The translations under genes and the position numbers were made by a program. From the NCBI RefSeq assembly GCF_006539725.1, contig NZ_BJNO01000012.1:62001-126000 (forward strand): DNA of 64,000 bases, written 5' to 3'. Positions 9,186 through 19,270 of this stretch are shown here, one piece after another; within the stretch, counting starts at the first letter, position 1, and the number at the start of each line of letters is the position of its first letter. Under the pieces are notes generated by a model. It worked only from the letters and a program-made list of their open reading frames with translations, was not told the DNA's origin and ran no database searches. This DNA comes from Klebsiella terrigena (GTDB lineage: Bacteria; Pseudomonadota; Gammaproteobacteria; Enterobacterales; Enterobacteriaceae).

Positions 9186-9201
9186 TTTGATCTTGCTCAC
9201 A
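9186..9201. promoter_or_regulatory. CRP-like site between guaB and xseA
   Basis: TTTGA, six bases, TCACA matches nine of ten conserved positions of the CRP site TGTGA-N6-TCACA. It sits about 105-120 bp before the guaB promoter and overlaps the first base of xseA. A CRP site far upstream of the gua promoter is described in E. coli. Confidence 0.55.
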
Positions 9202-10571
9202 TGTTACCATCTCAATCCCCCGCAATTTTTACGGTCAGCCGCCTAAACCAGACGGTTCGCCTGCTGCTGGAACAGGAAATGGGCCAGGTCTGGATCAGCG
9301 GCGAGATCTCTAATTTCAGCCAGCCCTCTTCCGGCCACTGGTACTTCACCTTAAAAGACGATAACGCCCAGGTGCGCTGTGCGATGTTCCGCAACAGCAA
9401 CCGCCGCGTCACCTTCCGCCCGCAGCACGGGCAGCAGGTGCTGGTACGCGCCAATATCACGCTCTACGAGCCGCGCGGCGACTATCAGATCATCGTCGAA
9501 AGCATGCAGCCCGCCGGTGAAGGGCTGCTGCAGCAGAAGTACGAACAGCTGAAAGCGCAGCTGGCGGCAGAAGGTCTGTTCGACCAGCAGCACAAGCAGC
9601 CGCTCCCCTCCCCGGCCCACTGCGTGGGGGTGATTACCTCCAAAACGGGCGCCGCGCTGCACGATATTTTGCAGGTCCTCAAACGCCGCGATCCCTCTCT
9701 GCCGGTTATCGTTTATCCAACGACGGTGCAGGGTGACGACGCGCCGGGGCAGATCGTTCGCGCCATCGCGTTAGCCAACCAGCGCCAGGAGTGTGACGTG
9801 CTGATCGTCGGCCGCGGCGGCGGTTCGCTGGAAGATTTATGGAGCTTTAACGATGAGCGGGTGGCGCGGGCAATTTTTGCCAGCCGCATTCCGGTTGTTA
9901 GCGCCGTCGGCCATGAAACCGACGTGACGATTGCCGATTTTGTCGCCGACCTGCGGGCGCCTACGCCCTCTGCGGCGGCCGAGATCGTCAGCCGTAACCA
10001 GCAGGAGCTGCTGCGTCAGCTGCAGTCAGGGCAGCAGCGTCTGGAAATGGCGATGGACTATTTCCTCGCTAACCGCCATCGCCGGTTTACCCAGCTTTTC
10101 CACCGCCTGCAGCAGCAGCATCCGCAGCTGCGCCTGGTGCGTCAGCAGACGACGCTTGAGCGGCTGCGCCAGCGGATGCGTCTGGCGCTTGATACGCAGA
10201 TGAAGCGCGCCGATCAGCGCCAGCAGCGCGCCCTTCAGCGCCTGAACGCGCACAATCCACAGCCGCGTATTCATCGCGGCCAGTCGCGTATCCAGCAGCT
10301 GGAATATCGTCTCGCCGAGAGCATCCGCGCGCGCCTGAGCGAACAGCGCGAGCGTTTCGGCAATACGGTAACCCATCTCGAAGCCGTCAGCCCGCTGGCG
10401 ACCCTCGCCCGCGGCTATAGCGTCACCTCCGCCAGCGACGGCAGCGTCCTGAAGCAAACGAAGCAGGTGAAGGCGGGCGATCTGCTAACCACCCGCTTAA
10501 ACGACGGCTGGGTTGAAAGCGAAGTGAAGGCGATCACGCCGGTCAAAAAAGCCCGCGCGAAGAAGAAATAG
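9201..10571 (+). CDS. xseA: Exodeoxyribonuclease VII large subunit
   Basis: A 456-residue protein, the same length as E. coli XseA. With several copies of XseB it degrades single-stranded DNA from both ends to acid-soluble oligonucleotides. The N-terminal OB fold covers about residues 1-100 ([35 protein letters not shown]). The central catalytic region holds [15 protein letters not shown] and [16 protein letters not shown], then [28 protein letters not shown] long charged coiled-coil region (about 265-400) and a basic tail (KKARAKKK) follow. It is divergent from guaB and ends directly against the convergent yfgJ. Confidence 0.97.
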   Translation: MLPSQSPAIFTVSRLNQTVRLLLEQEMGQVWISGEISNFSQPSSGHWYFTLKDDNAQVRCAMFRNSNRRVTFRPQHGQQVLVRANITLYEPRGDYQIIVESMQPAGEGLLQQKYEQLKAQLAAEGLFDQQHKQPLPSPAHCVGVITSKTGAALHDILQVLKRRDPSLPVIVYPTTVQGDDAPGQIVRAIALANQRQECDVLIVGRGGGSLEDLWSFNDERVARAIFASRIPVVSAVGHETDVTIADFVADLRAPTPSAAAEIVSRNQQELLRQLQSGQQRLEMAMDYFLANRHRRFTQLFHRLQQQHPQLRLVRQQTTLERLRQRMRLALDTQMKRADQRQQRALQRLNAHNPQPRIHRGQSRIQQLEYRLAESIRARLSEQRERFGNTVTHLEAVSPLATLARGYSVTSASDGSVLKQTKQVKAGDLLTTRLNDGWVESEVKAITPVKKARAKKK

Positions 10572-10796
10572 CTACGCCTGGTCAGGCAGCACGAACTCAA
10601 CGCGCTTCTTCGAAATCAACCCATGCCCGTGCTGGCAAAAATAATCGATCGCCCCGCAGGCTTTTAAGACCTCCAGCGGCCGGTGGCAATCGGGACAACG
10701 TGCTTCTACGGCAAAGTCTTGTTCACAGCGGCCGCAGTGCGCGCGGCCACCCTGCAGCTCCAGCGGCGTGTGGCAAAGGGGGCAGGCAAGTTCCAT
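10572..10796 (-). CDS. yfgJ: YfgJ-like zinc-ribbon protein
   Basis: A 74-residue protein with three Cys-xx-Cys knuckles (CPLC, CGRC, CPDC) and a later Cys pair (CGAIDYFCQ), so it can hold two zinc ribbons. It matches the small conserved enterobacterial protein YfgJ, which lies beside xseA in E. coli too. Its role is unknown. Its stop abuts the xseA stop with no gap between the convergent genes. Confidence 0.9.
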   Translation of the reverse strand: MELACPLCHTPLELQGGRAHCGRCEQDFAVEARCPDCHRPLEVLKACGAIDYFCQHGHGLISKKRVEFVLPDQA

Positions 10797-10845
10797 GGTG
10801 ATTCCTTACGCAGTTTTCGTCTGACTAGTTTACCACGACCGCCGT

Positions 10846-11937
10846 TCAATGCGGCCCGCGTATTTGCTGCTGAAGCTGCAGCAGCAGAGCCACCTCGTCG
10901 ATGCGCCGCCGGGTCAGCCGCGCGACCTCATCGGGAGCGCGCACAAACAGGCTGTCCGCGCCGAGAATATGTTCCCCCAGGCAGTGCTCGTAGATCGCAC
11001 CGGCCCGCCGCCAGCGCTGCACCTGTTCGCCGGCAACGAGCTCAACCACCTCGCTATTCTCACGGCGGTCAAGATTGATCGTCCGCCCGTCGCGCAGCGC
11101 TATCCGCATGCCCTTCTGCCCTCCCGCAGGACCGGCATACTTGTTGAGCCAGATATTAAGCGGGATCCCGCTCAGCTCCCCCTGCAGATGTGCCTCCCCT
11201 TCCGCGGTTTGCGTATCGCCGGGGGCAATCGCCTGGCCCAGACGATCCTTCGCCTGCCGAACCCGAAGGTGGATTCGGTCGTCGTCGCCGCAGGAGCGGA
11301 TCGTTTCCCGCAGCATCGCCAGCACGTGGGTGCCAATATCAAGGATCACCCCGTCGGGATGCCGCAGCCGGCGCGTATCCGGCCTGCCGGTAGCAAAATT
11401 CAGCGCCACCGGGTCGCCCCGCTCGTCAAACCCGCTGGGCTCCTGGAGAAAACCGTCAATACGCACAATATCCTGCGGCGAGGAGAGCAGCGGGCCGCAG
11501 GCCTGTACGCCGTTCTCCGGCTGCCAGCGGGCATCGAGCTGGCCCAGCGCCAGCTTCAGCGCACCGTCGCGCGCCATCCAGTGGTCCAGCGCCAGCACCC
11601 GGCGGGCGTTTTCCGGTGCGCGCAGCAGCGCGCGTAGATGCGCAATTTGTGGCAGAGTCGCGACGATCGGCTTTTCCACCACGATTCGCGGGCAGGAGGA
11701 GGCGAGCGCCGCTTCCAGCACCGGAAGATGCTGCAACGACGCGGTGGTAATAAACAGGATGTCCAGCGGCTTTGCCAGCAGCGCGGCCAGCGAGCCGCAG
11801 CGGCTGACGCCCTCCGGCATCCGCTGAGGATCGCTATCAAAACCCCAGCACGCCGCCAGCGGTATCGCCAGATTTTTCAGCGCCGGCAGCCAGGCCGTCT
11901 CCACCACCGCGCCCAGCCCAATAAATCCTGCCTGCAT
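10846..11937 (-). CDS. Gfo/Idh/MocA-family oxidoreductase
   Basis: A 363-residue protein with the Gfo/Idh/MocA architecture: an N-terminal NAD(P)-binding Rossmann fold beginning GFIGLGAVVETAWLPALKNL (residues 4-23), the family EKP-type motif in IVVEKPIVATLP near residue 90, and a C-terminal sugar-binding domain. The glycine motif ends in VV-xx-A rather than the commoner G-xx-H, and several loops are unlike the well-studied sugar dehydrogenases, so the substrate (a sugar, inositol or an imine) cannot be assigned. It lies alone between yfgJ and der, where E. coli K-12 has no such gene, probably as a single-gene unit. Confidence 0.82.
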   Translation of the reverse strand: MQAGFIGLGAVVETAWLPALKNLAIPLAACWGFDSDPQRMPEGVSRCGSLAALLAKPLDILFITTASLQHLPVLEAALASSCPRIVVEKPIVATLPQIAHLRALLRAPENARRVLALDHWMARDGALKLALGQLDARWQPENGVQACGPLLSSPQDIVRIDGFLQEPSGFDERGDPVALNFATGRPDTRRLRHPDGVILDIGTHVLAMLRETIRSCGDDDRIHLRVRQAKDRLGQAIAPGDTQTAEGEAHLQGELSGIPLNIWLNKYAGPAGGQKGMRIALRDGRTINLDRRENSEVVELVAGEQVQRWRRAGAIYEHCLGEHILGADSLFVRAPDEVARLTRRRIDEVALLLQLQQQIRGPH

Positions 11938-12043
11938 CGTTCCCCACTCCCGTTAGCACAAAATAATCCGCTGAAATAATACGGGAATTATGGCGGAACG
12001 CCGGGTAGATTGCGCGGCGGATGCTGCGCTCTGCGGCAATAAA

Positions 12044-12063
12044 AAACCCGCCAGCGGCGGGTT
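12044..12063 (-). terminator. der terminator
   Basis: Arms AAACCCGCC and GGCGGGTTT around a short loop form a tight hairpin. On the minus strand it is followed by a run of T residues (A run at 12041-12046 on the plus strand), the form of an intrinsic terminator. It lies just after the der stop. Confidence 0.85.
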
Positions 12064-12069
12064 TATCTC

Positions 12070-13548
12070 TTACTTTCCTTTCTTGATGTGCTTAATCAAG
12101 CGTTTACGCTTACGCATCTGGTTCGGCGTCAGGGTATTGCGTTTGTTGGCAAACGGGTTCTCGCCCTCTTTGAACTGGATACGGATCGGCGTACCCATAA
12201 CTTCCAGCGATTTGCGGAAGTAGTTCATCAGATAGCGTTTGTAGGAATCCGGCAGGTCTTTGACCTGGTTGCCGTGGATCACCACGATCGGCGGGTTGTA
12301 ACCACCGGCGTGGGCATATTTCAGCTTCACGCGACGGCCGCGTACCAGCGGCGGCTGATGGTCTTCCGCAGCCATGGTCATAATGCGGGTCAGCATCGCC
12401 GTGCTCACGCGACGGGTGGCGCTGTCATAGGCTTCGCGTACCGATTCAAACAGGTTGCCGACGCCGCTGCCGTGCAGGGCAGAGATAAAGTGCACGCGGG
12501 CGAAATCGATAAAGCCCAGACGGAAGTCGAGGGTCTCTTTCACCTGCTCTCTGACTTCCTGGCTCAGGCCGTCCCACTTGTTGACGACGATCACCAGCGA
12601 GCGGCCGCTGTTGAGGATAAAGCCCAGCAGGGAGAGATCCTGATCGGAAATACCTTCTCGCGCATCGATAACCAGCAGCACCACGTTGGCGTCTTCAATC
12701 GCCTGCAGGGTTTTAATAACCGAGAACTTTTCTACGACATCGGTAATTTTACCGCGCTTACGTACGCCCGCGGTATCAATCAGGACGTATTCGCGCTCAT
12801 CGCGCTGCATCGGAATGTAAATGCTGTCGCGGGTGGTGCCCGGCATGTCGTAGACCACGACGCGATCTTCACCGAGAATACGGTTGGTCAGCGTTGACTT
12901 ACCGACGTTCGGACGACCGACGATGGCCAGCTTAATCGGCAGATCCTGCGGATTAAAGTCATCCTCCGGCTCTTCCGGCAATTCGCCGTTCTGCTCGGCT
13001 TCAAACTGCGCCCAGTAGGCAGCGTCTTCGTCAACTTCTTCCGACGGGTCGATCTCTTCTGCCCACGGCAGCAGCACGTGCTCCAGCAGGCTGGTCACGC
13101 CGCGACCGTGCGATGCGGCGATCGGGTGGATATCACCGAGGCCCAGCGTCCAGAAGTCAGCAATGGCCTGATCGGCATCGATGCCGTCGGTTTTGTTCGC
13201 CACCAGGAAGGTTGGCTTCTCACGAGAACGGAGGTGCTTGGCGATCGCCGTATCCGCAGGCATCAGGCCGGCGCGCGCATCAACCATAAACAGCACCACG
13301 TCAGCTTCTTCAATCGCCATCAGCGATTGTTCAGCCATGCGTGTTTCAACGCCATCTTCCGTGCCATCGATACCGCCGGTATCGATACAGATAAATTCAC
13401 GTCCTTCTACTTCAGCACGACCGTACTTACGGTCACGAGTCAGCCCCGGAAAATCCGCGACCAGCGCATCACGAGTGCGAGTCAAGCGGTTGAAGAGCGT
13501 GGATTTTCCAACGTTAGGGCGCCCGACAAGCGCGACCACAGGTATCAT
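12070..13548 (-). CDS. der: Ribosome-assembly GTPase Der (EngA)
   Basis: A 492-residue essential GTPase that acts in 50S ribosome maturation. It has two GTPase domains, each with the P-loop GRPNVGKST (about residues 9 and 210), G3 motifs DTGG and DTAG, and G4 motifs NKTD and NKWD. An acidic linker separates them ([20 protein letters not shown] region), and a C-terminal KH-like domain ends in a basic tail ([14 protein letters not shown]). I start at the ATG ending at 13548 ([16 protein letters not shown]), because the family begins two residues before the first strand; a start at 13578 would add ten residues. It follows bamB with a strong hairpin between. Confidence 0.97.
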   Translation of the reverse strand: MIPVVALVGRPNVGKSTLFNRLTRTRDALVADFPGLTRDRKYGRAEVEGREFICIDTGGIDGTEDGVETRMAEQSLMAIEEADVVLFMVDARAGLMPADTAIAKHLRSREKPTFLVANKTDGIDADQAIADFWTLGLGDIHPIAASHGRGVTSLLEHVLLPWAEEIDPSEEVDEDAAYWAQFEAEQNGELPEEPEDDFNPQDLPIKLAIVGRPNVGKSTLTNRILGEDRVVVYDMPGTTRDSIYIPMQRDEREYVLIDTAGVRKRGKITDVVEKFSVIKTLQAIEDANVVLLVIDAREGISDQDLSLLGFILNSGRSLVIVVNKWDGLSQEVREQVKETLDFRLGFIDFARVHFISALHGSGVGNLFESVREAYDSATRRVSTAMLTRIMTMAAEDHQPPLVRGRRVKLKYAHAGGYNPPIVVIHGNQVKDLPDSYKRYLMNYFRKSLEVMGTPIRIQFKEGENPFANKRNTLTPNQMRKRKRLIKHIKKGK

Positions 13549-13610
13549 GTTAAATGCCTCATACAAATTACTATGCAACGTCGTTTTTCAAGACGCTTTT
13601 AAAAACAGGA

Positions 13611-13639
13611 AAACGGCCCCTGTATACCAGGGGCCGTTT
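13611..13639 (-). terminator. Strong hairpin between bamB and der
   Basis: A perfect 12-bp inverted repeat (AAACGGCCCCTG / CAGGGGCCGTTT, 5-base loop) lies 23 bp after the bamB stop. On the minus strand it is followed only by TTTTCC, so it may be a partial terminator or attenuator separating bamB from the der message, not a full stop. Confidence 0.65.
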
Positions 13640-13662
13640 CTCAATCCTGACTACCGCGCAAC

Positions 13663-14841
13663 TTAACGCGTAATCGAGTACAGCGTACCGTCCGTTGCCT
13701 GGATTAGCAGGCGACCGTCAGCCACGATGGGGTCAGTGCGGAAGCCGGAGCTGTCAACCTTCTGCTGAGCCACAAAGTGCCCATCTTCCGGGTTTACCCA
13801 GTGCATATAGCCTTCGCTATCGCCGACGACCAGATTACCATTATACAACACCGGAGCGGTCAGCAGACGATGCAGTAAATCGCTTTGCGTCCACAGCGTC
13901 ACGCCGCCTTCGGTGGTCAACGCCAGCAGGCGATCGTTCTGATCGACCAGGTAGATACGGTTGCCGTCAACGATAAAGTCGTTCACCGAGCCCAGCTCGC
14001 GTTTCCACATGATCTGGCCGCTGCGCAGATCCAGCGCGGTCAGGTTGCCGTTGTAAGCGAGCGTATACACCACGCCGTTGACGATAACCGGAGTGGTATC
14101 AACGTCGTTCAGGCGATCGATTTCAGTCGGGCCAGTGGCCTGAGAGATGCGCTGCTGCCAGATGATCTGACCCTGCTGCATCAATACCGCGCTAACGCGA
14201 CCGTTATCGCCGCCAACAATGGCCGCGCCATAGGCGGTCGCCGGTGCGGATTCACCGCGCAGAGAAAGCGCCGGCATATCCAGGTTGACGGTCCACTTCA
14301 CCGCGCCGTCGGCTTCGTTCAGCGCCTGCAGCTGGCCGTTGCTGGTGTGAACCAGCACCATGCCGTCGCTGACGACCGGACGAGAAATCGCTTCACCGGC
14401 CACGCGGGTCTGCCATGCCACAGTACCATCGCTGGTATTCAGGGCAAACAGCTGCGCTTTTTCACTGCCGATATAGACGTGACCACCGGAGACGGTGACG
14501 CCGCCGGAGAGCAGCGCCGGCGTGCGGGAGAACCAGCCGTCTTTCTCGGCCAGGTTCACCGACCACACCTCTTTCCCGTCGTCAGCGCCCAGCGCTTTAA
14601 CGGTGCCTTTACGGTCGGCCGCGTAGACCACGCCGTCGGCAAAGGCCGGATGGAGGTTAGAGTAAAATTCGCCGATACCATCGCCAACTGAGGTGCTCCA
14701 GGACGTGGACGGCGTAAACTGATTTTCCACCGTCGGCAGTGGCGACATTTTCACCACATCTTCTTCGCTGTTAAACAACGAACAACCGCTTAATAAGGTA
14801 ACGGAAAGCAGCCCTGGCAAAAGTAATTTACGCAATTGCAT
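13663..14841 (-). CDS. bamB: Outer-membrane assembly lipoprotein BamB
   Basis: A 392-residue lipoprotein of the BAM complex that helps fold beta-barrel proteins into the outer membrane. The N-terminus is a lipoprotein signal with the lipobox LLSGC (cleavage before about Cys20), followed by Ser-Leu, which favours outer-membrane sorting. The rest is a run of PQQ-like repeats forming an eight-bladed propeller (recurring patterns such as GTVKALGADDGKEVW, GTVAWQTRV, GNLTALDLRSGQIMWKRE). It lies 10 bp after yfgM, as in E. coli, in a minus-strand run with hisS and der. Confidence 0.97.
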   Translation of the reverse strand: MQLRKLLLPGLLSVTLLSGCSLFNSEEDVVKMSPLPTVENQFTPSTSWSTSVGDGIGEFYSNLHPAFADGVVYAADRKGTVKALGADDGKEVWSVNLAEKDGWFSRTPALLSGGVTVSGGHVYIGSEKAQLFALNTSDGTVAWQTRVAGEAISRPVVSDGMVLVHTSNGQLQALNEADGAVKWTVNLDMPALSLRGESAPATAYGAAIVGGDNGRVSAVLMQQGQIIWQQRISQATGPTEIDRLNDVDTTPVIVNGVVYTLAYNGNLTALDLRSGQIMWKRELGSVNDFIVDGNRIYLVDQNDRLLALTTEGGVTLWTQSDLLHRLLTAPVLYNGNLVVGDSEGYMHWVNPEDGHFVAQQKVDSSGFRTDPIVADGRLLIQATDGTLYSITR

Positions 14842-14851
14842 CGAGTCCCTC

Positions 14852-15472
14852 TCAGATGGACAAATTATTTATTTTCATACGCATCATTTCGCTGAGCGCC
14901 GGTGAAGCATCGCTTTTCACGCCCGCTTCCCACGCCGCGCGAGCGCCCTGCTTGTCGCCTTTATCCAGCAGAATCTCACCGCGAAGATCGGCAACAATCG
15001 CGGTCCAGCCTTCGCCTTTGATCCCCTCAAGGGTCTTCAGCGCCGCATCAGGATTTTTCAGCTGCAGCTGCACGCGAGCAAGACGCATGTTGATAACCGA
15101 CTTCAGATTATCATCCGGGGCGGCGGCTAATCCCTGCTGGAGCTGCTTTTCAGCGCTCTGCAGATCGTTTTTCTCAACAAAGCGCTGCGCCAGCTCCAGG
15201 GAGGCAAACGCACCGTAGGCGTTTTTGCTGTCAGCGGCGAACTTCTGCGCCGAATTCAGCGCTTCAGGCTTGTCCGATTTAAGCGCGGAAATGGCATTCT
15301 CATAGGCTAAAGAGGAGTCTCTGGCCGTATCCTGCTGATGAGAGCTCCAGTAGCGCCAGCCAACCAGCGCTCCAATCCCTAAAATCACCCCAACGGCCAG
15401 CGCTTTGCCATTTTCGGCAAAGAAACGCTTTAGCGCATCGACCTGATCGTTTTCGTTGTTATACGTTTCCAC
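14852..15472 (-). CDS. yfgM: YfgM, SecYEG/PpiD-associated periplasmic chaperone
   Basis: A 206-residue bitopic inner-membrane protein. A short cytoplasmic N-terminus (NENDQVDALKRFFAENGK) leads to one membrane span (AVGVILGIGALVGW, about residues 24-40), and the periplasmic remainder is TPR-like helices. In E. coli it binds PpiD near the Sec translocon and affects RcsB levels. The start is a GTG ending at 15472: it gives the family N-terminus and length and has AAGGA six bases before it, while the ATG at 15538 would add 22 residues with no likeness to the family. It lies between hisS (34 bp) and bamB (10 bp). Confidence 0.95.
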   Translation of the reverse strand: METYNNENDQVDALKRFFAENGKALAVGVILGIGALVGWRYWSSHQQDTARDSSLAYENAISALKSDKPEALNSAQKFAADSKNAYGAFASLELAQRFVEKNDLQSAEKQLQQGLAAAPDDNLKSVINMRLARVQLQLKNPDAALKTLEGIKGEGWTAIVADLRGEILLDKGDKQGARAAWEAGVKSDASPALSEMMRMKINNLSI

Positions 15473-15506
15473 GCAGTCCTTCTCCTGACTAATGATTCCC
15501 GGGAGA

Positions 15507-16781
15507 TTAACCCAGAAGTGTGCGCAAATGCGCGGCAACGCTATCCTGCGTTACGGTAGTTTGCTCACCTGAGCGTAAATCCTTCACTACCACGTTTCCG
15601 TCAGCAATTTCTGATTCACCAACCACCAGAGCAATGCGAGCGCCCCACTTATCAGCACGGCCGAACTGTTTCTTAAAGTTGCCGCCGCCGTGGTTGGTCA
15701 TCAGCTTAACGCCGGGCAGCTCATCGCGAACCCGCTCAGCCAGACGCATTGCTGCGGACTGGGTATCGGTTCCGGAGGCTACCAGGTATATATCGACAAC
15801 AGGATCGGCTTTAAATTCCGGATTAACGGCCTGGACCAGTAAAACAAGACGTTCCAGCCCCATCGCAAAGCCGACTCCCGGCGTTGCGCGCCCGCCCAGC
15901 TGCTCGACCAGACCGTCATAGCGGCCGCCTGCGCAGACGGTTCCCTGCGAGCCGAGGCTGGTGGTTACCCACTCAAACACGGTGCGGTTATAGTAATCGA
16001 GCCCGCGCACCAGGCGCTGATTAACGGTATAGGCGATGCCCGCGTCGTCTAACAGCGCGCACAGGCCGGCAAAGTGCTGTTTGGACTCTTCATCCAGGTA
16101 GTCGCCCAGCGCCGGTGCATCGTTCAGCAGCGCCTGCACTTCCGGATTCTTCGAGTCCAGAACGCGCAGCGGGTTGGTGTACATGCGGCGTTTGCAGTCT
16201 TCGTCGAGCTTATCTTTAAACTGCTCAAGATAGGCGACCAGCGCATCGCGATAGCTGGCGCGCGCTTCCAGCGAACCGATGGAGTTAAGCTCCAGCGCGA
16301 CGTGCTCAGAGATACCCAGCTCACGCCACCAGCGGGCGGTAAGCATAATCAGCTCGGCGTCGATGTCCGGTCCCTGCAGACCAAAGACTTCAACCCCCAT
16401 CTGATGGAACTGGCGATAGCGGCCTTTCTGCGGACGCTCATGGCGGAACATCGGCCCGACGTACCACAGACGCTGTTCTTGATTGTACAGAAGACCATGC
16501 TCGATGCCGGCACGAACGCAGCCCGCAGTCCCTTCCGGACGCAGCGTCAGGCTATCGCCATTGCGGTCCTCAAAGGTGTACATCTCTTTTTCAACCACGT
16601 CGGTCACTTCGCCGATCGCGCGCTTGAATAACGGGGTCTGCTCTACAATCGGCAACCGAATTTCGCTGTAACCGTAGCTGCCGAGCACCTGTTTCAGTGA
16701 GCCTTCAATGCGCTGCCAGAGAGCGGTCTCGCCCGGCAGATAATCGTTCATGCCACGGATGGCTTGAATGTTCTTTGCCAC
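15507..16781 (-). CDS. hisS: Histidyl-tRNA synthetase
   Basis: A 424-residue class II aminoacyl-tRNA synthetase, the same length as in E. coli. Motif 2 appears around [17 protein letters not shown], the histidine-specific signatures are [15 protein letters not shown] and [13 protein letters not shown], motif 3 is [11 protein letters not shown], and the anticodon-binding domain is C-terminal. The start is a GTG ending at 16781 ([18 protein letters not shown]), aligned with the family N-terminus. An upstream ATG at 16841 would add 20 foreign residues across an AT-rich promoter-like stretch (16795-16812). Confidence 0.97.
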   Translation of the reverse strand: MAKNIQAIRGMNDYLPGETALWQRIEGSLKQVLGSYGYSEIRLPIVEQTPLFKRAIGEVTDVVEKEMYTFEDRNGDSLTLRPEGTAGCVRAGIEHGLLYNQEQRLWYVGPMFRHERPQKGRYRQFHQMGVEVFGLQGPDIDAELIMLTARWWRELGISEHVALELNSIGSLEARASYRDALVAYLEQFKDKLDEDCKRRMYTNPLRVLDSKNPEVQALLNDAPALGDYLDEESKQHFAGLCALLDDAGIAYTVNQRLVRGLDYYNRTVFEWVTTSLGSQGTVCAGGRYDGLVEQLGGRATPGVGFAMGLERLVLLVQAVNPEFKADPVVDIYLVASGTDTQSAAMRLAERVRDELPGVKLMTNHGGGNFKKQFGRADKWGARIALVVGESEIADGNVVVKDLRSGEQTTVTQDSVAAHLRTLLG

Positions 16782-16872
16782 GTTTATTCTCTTTATATAT
16801 ATACAAAAATGAACCCCGGCGCGTTGCGCCCGCGGGTCCAATCATACACGGGAAGTCTTACGCTGCCCCGGA

Positions 16873-17994
16873 TTATTTCTCTTCGACCTGCTGGACGTCA
16901 ATACGGCGCGCTTCATCAAGCATCGAGGCTTTCGCACGGATACGCGCTTCCAGCTGATCGATCATATCGTCGTTATCCAGCCGGTCTTTACGCACGCCGT
17001 CTTCGTACAGGCCGCTCTTTTTATTGCCGCCGGTGACGCCGAGCGTCGAAACCAGCGCTTCGCCTGGGCCATTCACCACGCAGCCAATGATCGAAATATC
17101 CATCGGGGTAATGATATCTTCCAGCCGCTGCTCCAGCGCGTTGACGGTGCCGATCACGTCAAACTCCTGACGCGAACAGGTCGGGCAGGCGATGAAGTTA
17201 ATCCCGCGGGCGCGAATGCGCAGAGACTTCAGGATATCGAACCCAACCTTGATCTCTTCAAGCGGATCCGCCGCCAGCGAAACGCGCAGCGTGTCGCCGA
17301 TCCCTTCGTTAAGCAGCAGGCCGAGGCCGATCGCCGATTTTACCGCGCCGCTACGGGCGCCGCCGGCTTCGGTAATCCCAAGATGCAGAGGCTGATCGAT
17401 CTGTTTCGCCAGCAAACGATAGGACTCCACCGCGAGGAACACATCCGACGCCTTTACGCTGACCTTGAACTGATCGAAGTTCAGACGATCGAGATGATCG
17501 ACGTGGCGCATGGCTGATTCCAGCAGCGCCTGCGGCGTTGGCTCGCCGTACTTTTCCTGCAGATCTTTTTCCAGCGACCCGGCGTTAACGCCGATGCGGA
17601 TAGGAATATTTTTATCACGGGCGCAGTCAACAACCATGCGAATGCGCTCTTCGTTGCCGATATTTCCCGGGTTGATACGCAGACAATCCACCCCGTACTC
17701 CGCCACTTTCAGGGCGATACGGTAGTCAAAGTGGATATCGGCGACCAGCGGTACGTTGACCTGCTGTTTGATGAGCCTGAACGCTTCCGCCGCATCCATC
17801 GTCGGTACGGAGACGCGGACGATATCCGCGCCAACGCGCTCAAGGGCTTTGATTTGATTTACGGTCGCGGCCACATCGGTGGTGCGCGTATTGGTCATCG
17901 ACTGGACGGCGATGGGGGCGCCATCGCCAATCGGCACATTCCCAACGTAAATTCGTTTCGATTTTCTACGTTGAATCGGAGCCTGGTTATGCAT
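16873..17994 (-). CDS. ispG: 4-hydroxy-3-methylbut-2-en-1-yl diphosphate synthase (IspG)
   Basis: A 373-residue Fe-S enzyme of the MEP pathway converting MEcPP to HMBPP. The N-terminal TIM-barrel region has [12 protein letters not shown] and [12 protein letters not shown]. The C-terminal cluster domain has the three cysteine ligands in ACPTCSRQ (about 270 and 273) and [12 protein letters not shown] (about 305). Electrons come from flavodoxin/ferredoxin, and it depends on the Isc system encoded 18 kb away in this window. It follows rodZ by 26 bp; hisS follows after 91 bp that hold a GC-rich hairpin (about 16815-16840), possibly an attenuator. Confidence 0.97.
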   Translation of the reverse strand: MHNQAPIQRRKSKRIYVGNVPIGDGAPIAVQSMTNTRTTDVAATVNQIKALERVGADIVRVSVPTMDAAEAFRLIKQQVNVPLVADIHFDYRIALKVAEYGVDCLRINPGNIGNEERIRMVVDCARDKNIPIRIGVNAGSLEKDLQEKYGEPTPQALLESAMRHVDHLDRLNFDQFKVSVKASDVFLAVESYRLLAKQIDQPLHLGITEAGGARSGAVKSAIGLGLLLNEGIGDTLRVSLAADPLEEIKVGFDILKSLRIRARGINFIACPTCSRQEFDVIGTVNALEQRLEDIITPMDISIIGCVVNGPGEALVSTLGVTGGNKKSGLYEDGVRKDRLDNDDMIDQLEARIRAKASMLDEARRIDVQQVEEK

Positions 17995-18020
17995 GAAAAA
18001 TCTCCCGCGTTACCCGTCTG

Positions 18021-18998
18021 TTACTGCGCCGGTGAAGTTTCGGCATTAAGGGTCAGACGCGCAACCTGGTTAGTTCTGATAAAACGACTCAAATCGACTG
18101 GTTTACCCAGATACTGAATCTGTACCGCAGCCGGCGCACCGATTTTCAGCTTATAAGGTGCCTGGCCGCTTAAGTTCAGGTTACCGCCCTTACGTTGCAA
18201 ACCGCTGAACAGCTTTTTACCGGTTGCATCGCTAACTTCCAGCCAGCAGTCGGCAGAGAAGTTCAGGACCAGATCCTGAGCCGCAGCGGCTGCGGTCACG
18301 TTCGCCTGATCGGTTGGCAGCGGAGAGGCCGGAACCGCAGCGCCAGCTGCGGTATCGACCTGCGCCTGAGACGGAGCAACGACGGCGTTATTATTCGCCG
18401 CGGTCGCCGCCGGCGCCGCCGGGGCAGGAGCCGGCGCGGCTGAGGTATCCACAGGCGCGCTGTTCGCTACGTCCGGCGCCGTGTTATCGGCACCGTTATC
18501 TAAGGGAATGCTCTGGCTGCCGCTGTCGCCCGCATTCAGCTCAGCGGTTGACTGGTCGGCCATTGTGGAAATCTCTTCCTGCTGCGCCTTATGGTCTTGC
18601 CACCACCAGGCGCCGCTCAGGCCAATCACCACAAACAGCACCAGCCAGGTGAAGCTCATCAGCCAGCCGTCGCGCTTTTTACGGCGTTTGCCCAGAGAAA
18701 AGCTCTGCATCGGCGCAACTTTCGCCGCGCGAATAGGCGCCTGTTTTGCCATCATCGGCAGCAGCTCTTCTTCCGGAATACGCACCAGACGTGCATAGGA
18801 GCGGATGTAGCCGCGCAGGAAGGTTGAAGCGAGGTCGGCTGGCGCCTTGTCGTCTTCGATATCACGAACCGTGGAAACCTTCAGGCATAAGCGCTCAGCC
18901 ACCGCTTGCTGGCTGAGTCCGAGTTGTTCGCGGGCGTTGCGCAGACGCGTGCCCGTAGTATTTGCTTCTTGATGATCTTGAGTGGCTTCAGTATTCAT
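18021..18998 (-). CDS. rodZ: Cytoskeletal shape protein RodZ
   Basis: A 325-residue bitopic membrane protein linking MreB to the elongasome. The cytoplasmic N-terminus is a helix-turn-helix domain (about residues 17-85, [21 protein letters not shown]) that binds MreB. A basic juxtamembrane stretch ([10 protein letters not shown]) precedes one span (about 112-133). The periplasmic part starts with a low-complexity Ala/Pro/Asn linker (about 170-235) and ends in the DUF4115 domain ([19 protein letters not shown]). It heads a minus-strand run into ispG. The linker length varies among enterobacteria and is the least reliable part. Confidence 0.96.
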   Translation of the reverse strand: MNTEATQDHQEANTTGTRLRNAREQLGLSQQAVAERLCLKVSTVRDIEDDKAPADLASTFLRGYIRSYARLVRIPEEELLPMMAKQAPIRAAKVAPMQSFSLGKRRKKRDGWLMSFTWLVLFVVIGLSGAWWWQDHKAQQEEISTMADQSTAELNAGDSGSQSIPLDNGADNTAPDVANSAPVDTSAAPAPAPAAPAATAANNNAVVAPSQAQVDTAAGAAVPASPLPTDQANVTAAAAAQDLVLNFSADCWLEVSDATGKKLFSGLQRKGGNLNLSGQAPYKLKIGAPAAVQIQYLGKPVDLSRFIRTNQVARLTLNAETSPAQ

Positions 18999-19235
18999 TC
19001 GACAACTACTGGTACGTGAAATTTAAAGTTCAGCGCCGGTAAACCCCGCGCCGCGAAACATCTGCAAAGCGTCAAACAAACAGTATAAGTCCGTATGGCG
19101 AACTATCACAGATACTTATCAATATTGAATGCTAAGCGGTTGTTGTGCCGCTACATACTGCCTCAAAGTCGACAAAAACGCACCGTAATTATTGGCCGAA
19201 TCAGCCTGGTTCGCCTGCCGGGGAAACATAATTGT

Positions 19236-19263
19236 GCAGCGCGCGTGAAATATTGCGCGCTGC
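19236..19263 (-). terminator. Hairpin after rlmN, probable terminator
   Basis: Nine-base perfect arms GCAGCGCGC and GCGCGCTGC flank a 10-base AT-rich loop, 8 bp after the rlmN stop. The following minus-strand tract (ACAATTATGTTT) is only partly T-rich. The rest of the 272-bp gap to rodZ shows no gene and presumably contains the rodZ promoter. Confidence 0.6.
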
Positions 19264-19270
19264 GCATTTG

